From: Dasypus novemcinctus
Lineage: Eukaryota > Chordata > Mammalia > Cingulata > Dasypodidae
Direction of reading: 5' to 3'
DNA: 64,000 nucleotides
NCBI RefSeq assembly: GCF_030445035.2
Contig: NC_080696.1
Span: forward strand, 27,789,661 to 27,853,660
This document shows positions 12,132-21,730 of the stretch, piece by piece (the first letter of the stretch is position 1; each line of letters begins with the position of its first letter). The translations under genes were made by a program, and so were the position numbers. A model generated the notes under the pieces. It did not search any database and had not been told where the DNA came from. It saw only the letters and a list, made by a program, of their open reading frames with translations.

Positions 12132-15100
12132 TCATATCATTGAGGTCATGTAGTATTTGTCCTTCAATGTCTGGGTTGCTTCACTCAACATAAGGTTCTC
12201 AAGATTCATCCATGTTATCACATGTGTTTGTAGTGTGTTTGTTCTTACAGCCGAGTAGTATTCCATTGTGTGTATATACCACATTTTATTGATCCACTCA
12301 TCTGTTGATGGGCATTTGGGTTGATTCCAACTTTTGGCAATAGTGAACAATGCTGCTATGAACATTGGTGTACATATATCGGTTTGTGTCCTTGTTTTCA
12401 GTTCTGCTGGGTATATACCCAGCAGTGGTATTGCTGGGTCATATGGCAAATCTATGGCTAGTTATTTGAGAAACCGCCATACTGTCCTCCAGAATGGTTG
12501 GATCCTTCCGCATTCCCACCAGCAGTGGATGAGTGTTCCCCTTCCTTCACATCCTCTCCAGCACTTGTATTCTTCTGTTTTTTTTCATAGCTGCCAATCT
12601 TATGGGTGTAAGATGGTATCTCATTGTAGTTTTGATTTGCATTTCCCTGATAGCTAGAGATTTGGAACATTTTTTCATGTGCTTTCTTGCCATTTGTATT
12701 TCTTCTTCGGAGAAGTGTCTGTTTAAGTCTTTTTCCCATTTTTTAAATGGGTTGTTTATCTTTTTATTTTCAAGATATAGGAGTTCTTTATATATGCAAG
12801 TTATAAGTTTCTTATCAGATATATGATTGCCAAATATTTTCTCCCACTGTGTGGGCTCCCTTTTTACTTTCTTGACAAACTCCTTTGAGGTGCAGAAGGC
12901 TTTAATTTTGAGGAAGTCCCATTTATCTATTAGTTCTTTTGCTGCTCGTGCTTTTGGTGAGATATTCATAAATCCATTTCCTATTACAGGGTCCTGTAGA
13001 TGTTTCCCTACACTGCTTTCTAAGGTTTTTATGGTCTTGGCTCTTATATTTAGGTCTTTGATCCATCTTGAGTTGATCTTTGTATAAGGTGTGAGATGGT
13101 AATCTTCTTTCATTCTTCTACATATGGCTATCCAGTTCTCCAGACACCATTTGTTGAATAGGCCACTCTCTCCCAATTGAGAGGGTTTGGTGGCTTTATC
13201 GAATATTATGTGGCTGTATATGTGAGGTTCTATATCAGAGCTTTCAATTCGATTCCATTGGTCTATGTTTCTCTCCTTATGCCAATACCATGCTGTTTTC
13301 ACCACCGTAGCTTTGTAGTATGTTTTGAAGTCAGGTAGTGTGATTCCTCCAATTTCGTTTTTCTTTTTCAGTATGTCTTTGGCTATTCACGGTCTCTTTC
13401 CTTTCCAAATAAATTTCATAGTTAGTTTTTCTAGTTCCTTAAAGAAGGCTGCGTTGATTTTTATTGGGATTGCATTGAATGTATAGATCAGTTTTGGTAG
13501 GATAGACATCTTAATAATGTTCAGTCTTCCTATCCATGAACAAGGAATAGTCTTCCATTTATTTAGGTCTTCTTTGATTTCCTTGAACAATCTTGTATAA
13601 TTCTCGTTGTATAAGTTCTTTACCTCTTTAGTTAAATTTATTCCTAAGTATTTGATTTTTTTATTTACTATTGTGAATGGTATTTGTTTCTTGATTTCCT
13701 CCTGATCTTGCTCATTATTGGTGTACAGAAATGCTACTGATTTTTGCGCATTGATCTTATAACCTGCGACTTTACTAAACTCATTTATGAGTTCTAGAAT
13801 CTTCGTTGTAGATCTCTCAGGATCTACATGTATGTATAGGATCATGTCATCTGCAAATAATGAAATTTTGACTTCTTCCTTTCCAATTTGAATGCCTTTT
13901 ATTTCTGGTTCTTGCCTCAGTGCTCGTGCAAGTACTTCTAAGACAATATTAAATAGGAGCGGAGACAGTGGGCATCCTTGTCTTGTTCCTGAGTTTAGAG
14001 GGAAGGAGTCTAGGATTTCTCCATTGTAAACAATATTGGCTTTAGGTTTTTCATATATACTCTTTATCATGTTCAAAAAATTCCCTTGTATTCCAATCTT
14101 TTGGAGTGTTTTTATCAAGAAAGGGTGCTGTATTTTGTCAAATGCTTTTTCTGCATCAATAGATATAATCATGTGATTTTTTTCCTTCAATCTGTTTATA
14201 TGGTGTATTACGTTGATTGATTTTCTTATGTTGAACCATCCTTGCATACCTGGGATGAATCCCACTTGGTCGTGGTGTATAATACGTTTAATGTGTTGTT
14301 GAATACGATTAGCAAGTATTTTGTTAAGTATTTTTGCATCTAGGTTCATTAGAGAAATTGGTCTGTAATTTTCCTTTCTTGTGCTGTCTTTGTTTGGCTT
14401 TGGTACTAGGGTAATGTTGGCATCATAGAAGGAGTTGGGTAATGTTCTTTCCATTTCGATGTTTTGGAATAGTTTCAGCAGGATTGGTGTCAGTTCTTTC
14501 CGGAATGTTTTGTAGAATTCACCTGTGAAGCCATCTGGCCCTGGGCTCTTCTTAGTTGGGAGATTTTTGATAACAAATTCTATCTCTCTGCTTGTGATTG
14601 GTTTGTTAAGATCATCAATTTCTTCTTTCGTCAATATGGGCTGCTTATGTGTTTCTAGGAATTTGTCCATTTCCTCTAGATTGTCATTTTTGTTGGAATA
14701 TAGTTTTTCAAAATATCCTCTTATGATAGTCTTTATTTCTGTGGGGTCAGTGGTGATATCGCCTTTCTCATTTCTTATTTTGTGTATTTGCATCTTCTCT
14801 CTTTTTTTCTTTGTTAGTCTCGCTAAAGGTTTGTCAATTTTGTTAATCTTCTCAAAAAACCAGCTCTTGGCCTTGTTTATCTGTTCAAGTGCTTTCTTAT
14901 TTTGTATTTCATTTAGTTCTGCTCTTATCTTTGTTATTTCCTTCCTTCTTCTTCCTGTTGGGCTACTTTGTTGTTGTTTTTCTAATTCCTTCAAATGTGC
15001 AGTTAGTTCTTCACTTTTTGCTCTTTCTTCTTTTTTGATATATGAATTTATGGCTATAAACTTCCCTCTCAGTACTGCTTTTGCTGCATCCCATAAATTT

Positions 15101-15954
15101 TGGTATGTTGTGTTATCATTATCATTTGTTTCAAGGTAGTCATTGGTTTCTTTTGAGATTTCCTCTTTGACCCACTGTTTTTCTAAGAGTGTGCTGTTTA
15201 ATTTCCAAATCGTGGTGTGAAATCTGGGCTTCTGTCCCTTGCAAATCTCCAGCTTGACTCCACTGTGGTCAGAGATAATGTTTTGTATGATTTCAATCTT
15301 TCTGAATTCGTTCAGCCTTTCTTTGTGGCCTAGCATATGATCTATCTTGGAGAATGATCCATGTGCGCTTGAGAAAAATGTATATCCTGCTGTGTTTGGG
15401 TGTAGCGATCTATATATGTCTATTAGATCGAGCTCCTCTAATATACTATTCAGATGTTTTGTTTCTTTGGTGATTCTCTTTTGAGATGTTCTGTCCAGAG
15501 TTGATAGTGGTGTATTAAAATCCCCCACTATAAGTGTAGATGTATCTATTCTTTCACTTAGTTTTTCCAGCGTTTGCCTGACGTATTTAGAGGCACCCTT
15601 GTTAGGGGCATAGATATTTATGATTGTTCGATCTTCTTGACAGATTTTCCCTTTCACTAAAATGTAGTATCCTTCTTTGTCTCTCACAATTGTTTCACAT
15701 TTAAAGTCTATTTTGTCTGATATTAATATAGCTACTCCTGCCTTTTTTTGGTTATTGTTAGCTTGTATGATTGTTTTCCAGCCATTCACTTTCAATCTCC
15801 ATGCGTCTCTGGGTCTAAGATGTGTCTCTTGTAGACAGCATATGGATGGGTCATATTTCCTTATCCAATGTCCCAGTCTGAATCTTTTGATAGGTGAGTT
15901 TAATCCGTTGACATTCAGTGTTATTACTATCAAGGAATTATTTGTGTTAGCCAT
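12132..15954 (-). pseudogene. L1 ORF2 (endonuclease-reverse transcriptase), three lesions
   Basis: Full length at ~1,274 codons, the usual size for L1 ORF2p, which nicks target DNA and reverse-transcribes L1 RNA at the nick. The N-terminal endonuclease keeps Asn14, Glu43 (QETHL), the GDFN motif and SDHS. The reverse transcriptase keeps FADDM, and the C-terminus keeps a Cys/His knuckle (C-x3-C...HC-x3-C). Translation from 15954 is open for 855 codons to a TGA at 13387-13389. Copy 2 has arginine there (CGA), so this is a CpG transition. A one-base shift follows in an 8-base homopolymer (12578-12585), and a TAA lies at 12462-12464. As written it makes only endonuclease and reverse transcriptase without the C-terminal segment. 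Confidence 0.92.
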
Positions 15955-16027
15955 ATTTTGATTGGATTTGTGTTTGTCATATTTTGTTTGTATATTTTTT
16001 TTGTCTTTTTTGTTGTTGTTGTTGGTC

Positions 16028-16996
16028 TTATACTCTCCTCCAACTTTGCCTTTCCTGTTTTTTCCTTTCTTCCTGCAGAACTCCCTTTAGAATTTCTTGA
16101 AGGGGAGGTTTCTTGTTTGTATACTCTTTCAGTTTCTGTTTGTCTGTGAATATTTTGAACTCTCCTTCATGTTTGAATGCTAGTTTAGCTGGATAGAGTA
16201 TTCTTGGTTGGAAGTTTTTTTCCTTTAGTACCTTGACTATATCGTACCACTGTCTTCTTGCCTCCATGGTTTCAGAAGAGAAATCAGCACTTAATCTAAT
16301 TGAGCTTCCCTTGTATGTGATGGTTTTCTTTTCTCTTGCTGCTTTTAGGATTTTCTCTTTGTCTTGAGCTTTGGATAATTTGATAAGTATATGTCTTGGG
16401 GTGGGCCTGTTGGGGTTTATGACTTGTGGAGTGTGCTGTGCTTCTTGGATATGTACATCTGTCTCTTTCAGTAGATTTGGGAAGTTTTCAGCCATTATTT
16501 CCTGCAACACTCCTTCTGACCCCTTTCCCTTCTCTTCACCTTCTGGAATGCCTATAATACGTATGTTTGAGCGTTTTGCATTGTCATTCAGGTCCCTAAA
16601 TCCTAATTGGATTTTTTCTATCTTCTTATTGACCCCTTCTACTATCTGTTTGATTTCTGAGGTACTGTCTTCCACATCACTAATTCTCTGCTCTGTCTCT
16701 TCTAGTCTGCTGATATTTGCTGCAAGTGTATTTTTGATTTCTTGAACTGTGGTGTTCATTCCCATCATATCTGTTATGTTTTTGCGTATGTCTGCAATTC
16801 CCCCTCCAAGTGATGTCTTCATGTTGTTAACCTCTTTCATTACTGCATCAAATTTGTCGGTGATAAATGTTCTGAGTTCTTTCATTGCTTGTGCCAAGTT
16901 TTGCTCCCCTTCGTGATTATTGGTTTGTTGATTGGATTCAGTCATGTTTTCCTGATTATTGGTTTGGTTTGTAGATTTTTGTTGCTTTCTGATCAT
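16028..16996 (-). CDS. L1 ORF1 protein, intact (322 aa)
   Basis: L1 ORF1p is a trimeric RNA-binding chaperone that coats L1 RNA in the cytoplasm and is needed for retrotransposition. The frame is uninterrupted. A basic, Gln/Asn-rich N-terminus (about 1-35) leads into a heptad-like coiled coil (about 40-135), an RRM beginning near [10 protein letters not shown] (residue 144), and a basic C-terminal domain (about 190-300) with [10 protein letters not shown] and [11 protein letters not shown], all standard for the family. The length is close to the usual ~340 aa. The start is the first in-frame ATG and aligns with that of copy 2. ORF2 follows 73 bp downstream. The human-like 'unconventional' ORF2 initiation cannot be judged from sequence. 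Confidence 0.93.
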   Translation of the reverse strand: MIRKQQKSTNQTNNQENMTESNQQTNNHEGEQNLAQAMKELRTFITDKFDAVMKEVNNMKTSLGGGIADIRKNITDMMGMNTTVQEIKNTLAANISRLEETEQRISDVEDSTSEIKQIVEGVNKKIEKIQLGFRDLNDNAKRSNIRIIGIPEGEEKGKGSEGVLQEIMAENFPNLLKETDVHIQEAQHTPQVINPNRPTPRHILIKLSKAQDKEKILKAAREKKTITYKGSSIRLSADFSSETMEARRQWYDIVKVLKEKNFQPRILYPAKLAFKHEGEFKIFTDKQKLKEYTNKKPPLQEILKGVLQEERKKQERQSWRRV

Positions 16997-19097
16997 CTCT
17001 TTATTTTGACGAATTTAATCAGTTCCTTAGCTTCTTTGTCTGCTTTTGGAGGTTAATTAGTTGTTATTTTTGCATAGGTGTTATATCTTCTTTTTGTCAC
17101 TTTTTTCTTCTTATTCAAGTTACTTGTTGTTGGTTAAGTTCACTTTAGAAGAAAGTATTAGTGTTGGGGAAAGGCAATTGTGTCAGCAAGGGAAAAGTGT
17201 AAAGTAGTATTAGTAATGAATGTTAACAAAGCAAGAATATGAGATCTGGGAGGATGGAGGTTAGATTCATGTAGATTGTATAGAGTTATAGCTGTAGGTA
17301 GAGTACCTTTTATGAAGTAGATGACTGAATATGGGCGGAATATGGTATGAACTACAAAGCTATTGTTTTCATGAGAGAGGGAAAAAGAAAAGAAAGGTAA
17401 TAGTTTCTAGAGTGGATAAAAGACAGAAAACAGAACAAAGGTATTAGAAATTAAGAGTTAGACACTTTGTGGATCAAAGAATGGGAGGTGGGGGGTGGAA
17501 TATAGTAGAGACAGTAGATGATAGTGGATATCAAGATGCAGGGGAAGGGGGATAGTGTAGGTAACCTAAATCAGTTCACACAAAAATGAGGCAGTGGAGG
17601 ATGGGAAAACCCAGCAAATGTGAGGTGTTCCCTGTAGCACCTATTGTGTACTTGAATTAAAATAAAATAAGTGGAAAATGAGGGACAAGAGAGAAAGAGA
17701 AAACCGAAAAAAAAACTAATGATAATAAAGAAAAAAAGAAAGACAAGTAGAAAGGAAGAAAGAAAAAGAGGATAAGCAAACGGTGGGGAACAGATAGGGG
17801 GAAGAGTGATACAGGTATACACGTGTCACAATTGCAACACTATCTAAGACAACAACCAAAAAAACCCCTAAATAACTGTATTAAAAAAAAAGGACTTTGG
17901 GGGACATGCTAGGAGAAAAGACTAAGGGATAATGCAATATTAGCAATCAGGGCGTCAAAAAGAGTAAAAAATAAGATAAAGTGAAAATAAAAACAAAACA
18001 ATATGAACCAATATAGATAAAACACAAACGTTAAGGTCCAGAGCACTCAAGGATCCCAGGTAGACCCCAGAGCGTGATGGATTCAGGGGTGGAAAGTCTG
18101 AGACACTGAAGACTCAAGAGGTGTGAGTCTGGGGTGTGGACCGCCAGAGTCCAGGGGACCCAGACCTGGGAACCTCAAATCTGGTCCACGGAAAGCTTAG
18201 GAGCCCCGCAGTGCAACACAGCCCTCAGGGATCCCCGTAGCTGGGTGCCAGCCCCGTGGGGGAAGCCAGATCCACGAATTCTATATTGAATGTCTGATCC
18301 CTGAAATTCACCTACACCTCAGGGTATCAGCCTTTGGACAGCTCGCTCCCTGTGCTCCCACGCAACGGCCACTTGAGGGCGCCTCTACACCACGGCCAGT
18401 TCAATGACCCCGATCCCAAGCCCCACCGGGTGGGGTGGGCTTCAGCTGGAAACGCGGAAAACAGACTCTAAGATCCGAAATCCCAAACTTCGCAAAATAT
18501 TCCCCAATCAGCTTCCAGACGTGTCCTCCTCCCTCACTGCACCCTACAACAGTCTCCCAATTGTGTCCCCTTATTGCTCAAAATCCAATTCCGTTGCAGA
18601 TCTGCAGCCGGACCTGTGGGGATGGGGCTCCAGGCGGAAGTGCTTCCCCCCCTGTCCGGCGACCAAAACGTCCCCCACTTCACAAGAAAACACCGTCTGT
18701 CTCCCCAAATCAATCTGCTAAGGAGTCTTGTCCCAACAATCCCTCACCAGCCAGCCCAGTATCCGCGAATTTCTCAGCACCGCAAAGCCTCCAGAAAGAG
18801 GAAAAAAAAAACAAAAACCCCTGGCCGCCGCTGCTCCGGAGCTGCAAGAGCGCCCGCTACCGCGGCTCTGCCCACCCAAGGAGGGAACTTCCCGTGCCCA
18901 GCTGGGACCTCCGTTTATATATTATAGACGTATCCTCTCTGTTACCTTCCCACTGAATTGACGTCCAGACACCTTCCAACCAGCAAAAATCCCCGAAACA
19001 GCGCAGTCCTAAAGAGCCTTCAACGCTGCCCAGCCGCCCCCTGCAGAGACACTACCAGGCAAGCTCACGCAGCCACCATCTTGCCTCTCCTTCTCTC
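16997..19097 (-). promoter_or_regulatory. L1 copy 1 5' UTR / internal promoter
   Basis: About 2.1 kb upstream of ORF1. The outer ~1.0 kb (18050-19097) is GC-richer with CpGs. The inner part (17650-17790) is a long purine-rich stretch on the plus strand. At the very 5' end the L1 strand reads GGCAAGATGGTGGCT (19072-19086), which resembles the YY1 site that fixes transcription start in human L1 (AAGATGGCGG). The same sequence is kept at the 5' end of copy 2. Promoter activity is inferred from position and family knowledge. Confidence 0.7.
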
Positions 19098-19109
19098 TCA
19101 CGTTTTCTT
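19098..19109. repeat. Right target-site duplication of L1 copy 1
   Basis: TCACGTTTTCTT, identical to 9323-9334, immediately follows the L1 5' end. Confidence 0.85.
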
Positions 19110-20392
19110 ATCAAAGTGATTCAGTGCCTTGGCTACCAGAAAAGTAGAACACAGCCAGATAAAGTAGGCAAATATCAAGAAATTACATTGATGAATCCTT
19201 TTTATACCCGTAAATAATTAATGTGCATTTCTACATATATCTATAGCCCTCAGTATCCACAACCAATATATGTACTTTTTTACAAATTATAAAATATATG
19301 TATTAAGGGCTCATATATACACTCAATTTTGTCTTGACAAGCCACTAATGAGCAATTAAATATTACTGAGGTTTTGATTTTATCACTTGTTTATTTTCCA
19401 TTTTGTTTCCCAGACATGGTGCAGAATCTTTGGATAAGAGAATTGAAGCACTCAGATCTTGAGCACAAAATGTTCACAATCCCATTGAAGTAAACTATTT
19501 AATAAACAGAATAATATTTTTAAAAAGCCCTGAGGAGAAGGCTGTTTGTGAATCCAAATGGAGTATATTTTCCTGGCTCAGAATGGGGAAGAAGGGAAGG
19601 GAAGCTTTCTGGATTAAGTAATGGAGGAATTAAGAATTACCATTCAAGGATGTGCTTTCTGAGGCCTTCCCTTTGTTCTTTTTGTTGTTGTTGTTTCCCT
19701 TTGTTCTTTATAACTTAAGTTTTTTGGACACTATTTTTTCTTTAAAGGAAAGTGTAGACCTCCTCAAGTCCTCTCTAATTACCAGTCTATTTCACTATAA
19801 TCCTTTCCTCTTTCTACGTTAAATCATTTCTCACCTTTTAGAGCTAAGACAGAATTTCTCCTTTCAGGGAAGTTTGCCTTCTCTACATATGAAATTCAGA
19901 CAAGTTGTTTTGGATTTATAGCACCCAGTCTTTATACTTCATGATTATTTGAGGCATTTACTAATTATGTTTATGCTTAATTAAGTATTGATTGCTAGTT
20001 TCCACTCTTTATAATATTCATAATTGTAAGACCACTGGATTCACCATGAAATATTAAACACCTAAATGTACAACAGAGACTTAGTAAACATTCAGTGTAT
20101 CTTAAAATATTTAAAATAGTATATAAATTAGCAAAGAATAAATTAGACATAACAAGAAGCCTCAGTTAATATTTCACAAAGTAGAAGTACCATATATAAA
20201 TTTAGGATCTCTAACGTAATGTATCCATTTAGGAAAGTGAAAAATTTTGCTATGACTGGAAATTATTACCAAAAAAAATTTTTTAAATGACTATTTTAGG
20301 CAACTTATTTCTCATTTATAATCATATAATTTTGTCATATAACCACAGGTATATACATACACATTAATACATGTATTATTTAACATAGATAT
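19110..20392. other. Intergenic, with probable L2 relic at ~19760-20100
   Basis: No gene is seen. From about 19840 to 20100 the sequence follows the order of the 3' end of LINE-2 (an element ending '...cacagtgcctagcacatagtaggcactcaataaatg'), here as AACAGAGACTTAGTAAACATTCAGTG-like text at 20072-20097. It is strongly diverged. The rest is unassigned. Confidence 0.4.
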
Positions 20393-21319
20393 TTAAAACC
20401 ACCATTTATTTTTTATTTCCATGGCCTCTTCCACATTTTTATCCCATAAGCTAAAATTCACAGCATTTAACATGGGAATCACAAGGGTATAAAACAATGA
20501 GTTCATCTTGTCTTGTTCTAGGGATTAAGAAGAACTGGGATGGAAATACACAATGAGCATAGTTTATTGGAAAATTGCAACAGCAGTAAAGTGGGATGTG
20601 CAGGTAGAAAAAGCTTTGAATCTCCCCTGAGCCGAGTGGATCTTTAAAACTGATAGGATGATATAACAGCAAGACTCTATAACTACTGAAATGGTAGTCA
20701 GTCTAAAGAAGCCAGAAAGGATGAATATCACTAACTCATTGACCTGTGTATTTGAGCAAGATAGCCGTAGAAGAGGAAGTAAATCACAGAAGAAATACCC
20801 TTATTTGACCCACAGAAACATAAGCAGAAAGCTAATGTCATTTGTGCCCAAGCATCCACCATTCCTACAAGGTAAACCCCAGCCATGAGCATGGAGCATA
20901 CCCTGCTGGGCATGTTGACTGTATAGAGCAAGGGGTTGCTAATGGCCTTGTACTTATCAAAGGCCATCATTGCCAGCAGGAGACACTCAGCATCTACTAA
21001 GATACAGAAAGTGAAGAATTGCAGAACACAACCATAAAAAAAGAATTGATTTGTTCTTGGCAAAGAGGTCCACTAGCATCTTGGGCCCAGTTGTGGTAGA
21101 ATAATAGAGGTCACAGAAGGAGAGGTGGCTGAGGAAAAAGTACATTGGTGTGTGAAGCTGGTAATCCAACCTCATTATAATGATCATTCCAAGGTTTGCC
21201 AGAGTATTAATGAGATAAACAACTAGAAGTATGGTGACTGGGGGCCCTTTAATCTCAGAGTTAGTAGTTATTCCTGAGAAAATGAATTCAATTAAGGAGG
21301 AGCAATTTTCCCTCTTCAT
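20393..21319 (-). pseudogene. Class II olfactory receptor pseudogene (family 5/8/9-like)
   Basis: About 309 codons from the ATG at 21319 to a TAA at 20393-20395, the normal size of an olfactory receptor, a seven-helix odorant GPCR of sensory neurons. Visible motifs are NLGMIIIMRLDYQLHTPMYFFLSHLSFCD (TM1-IC1-TM2, a class II pattern), [16 protein letters not shown] in place of [24 protein letters not shown] at TM6 and IPMLNA at TM7. It is broken. A one-base shift lies in the A/T run at 21036-21042, a second shift falls near 20760-20790, and a stop interrupts the TM6-TM7 loop near 20520. DRY has become DKY. The single intronless reading region is normal for this family. Subfamily is a guess from motif style. 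Confidence 0.93.
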
Positions 21320-21730
21320 TCTTCTTTGCTCTTATACCAAACTATTGCAAAAATGATGAAGAAAATAGTAGATCCACAGTTAACTATCTGGGCATCCACA
21401 AGCTATTATTTGTAAAGCAGAAAGTGATTTGTTTCCTGAATTTTCTTTTGATCTTCAAAACTACCAGGTTATGTAGCACTTTTAAAGAGGCATTATTTTC
21501 TCATAGGGATATCAAAAAGGTGTGAGACAGGAATTGGGAAATTTTTATTCTAAATCTTGATGTTATTCATAAGAAAGGCAATAGATTTTACTGAACTAAA
21601 AGCTGATTACAGAACACAATGATACTAAAGTAACATCGAAGTTAGATAGACAAGACCAGAAATTACAATACTAAACATCTCATATATTTGAAAATAAATA
21701 CAGAATTGGACTTAAACATGGCCACATTTA
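21320..21730. other. Unassigned flank of the olfactory pseudogene
   Basis: Nothing recognised. It probably contains remnants of the pseudogene's upstream region. Confidence 0.3.

Larger units (their letters stand above)
9335..19097 (-). mobile_element. Full-length L1, copy 1 (9.76 kb)
   Basis: A complete LINE-1 on the minus strand, flanked by an exact 12-bp duplication (9323-9334, 19098-19109). Read 5' to 3' on its own strand it has a 2.1-kb 5' UTR (19097-16997), ORF1 (16996-16028), a 73-bp spacer, ORF2 (15954-12132), a 2.8-kb 3' UTR (12131-9346) and a poly-A tail. At ~9.8 kb it is far longer than a human or mouse L1 because both UTRs are expanded. It looks to be the younger of the two full-length copies: ORF1 is intact and only three lesions were identified in ORF2. 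It belongs to the same family as 41801-51449. Confidence 0.93.

Noticed and set aside
14525-15139. 204-codon hydrophobic frame on the plus strand
   Set aside because: Mirror frame of L1 ORF2. The same shadow appears at 47037-47675 in copy 2.
18404-18961. Up to 173-codon frames in a GC-rich, CpG-containing region
   Set aside because: They fall in the L1 copy 1 5' UTR. The corresponding part of copy 2 does not keep the reading frames.
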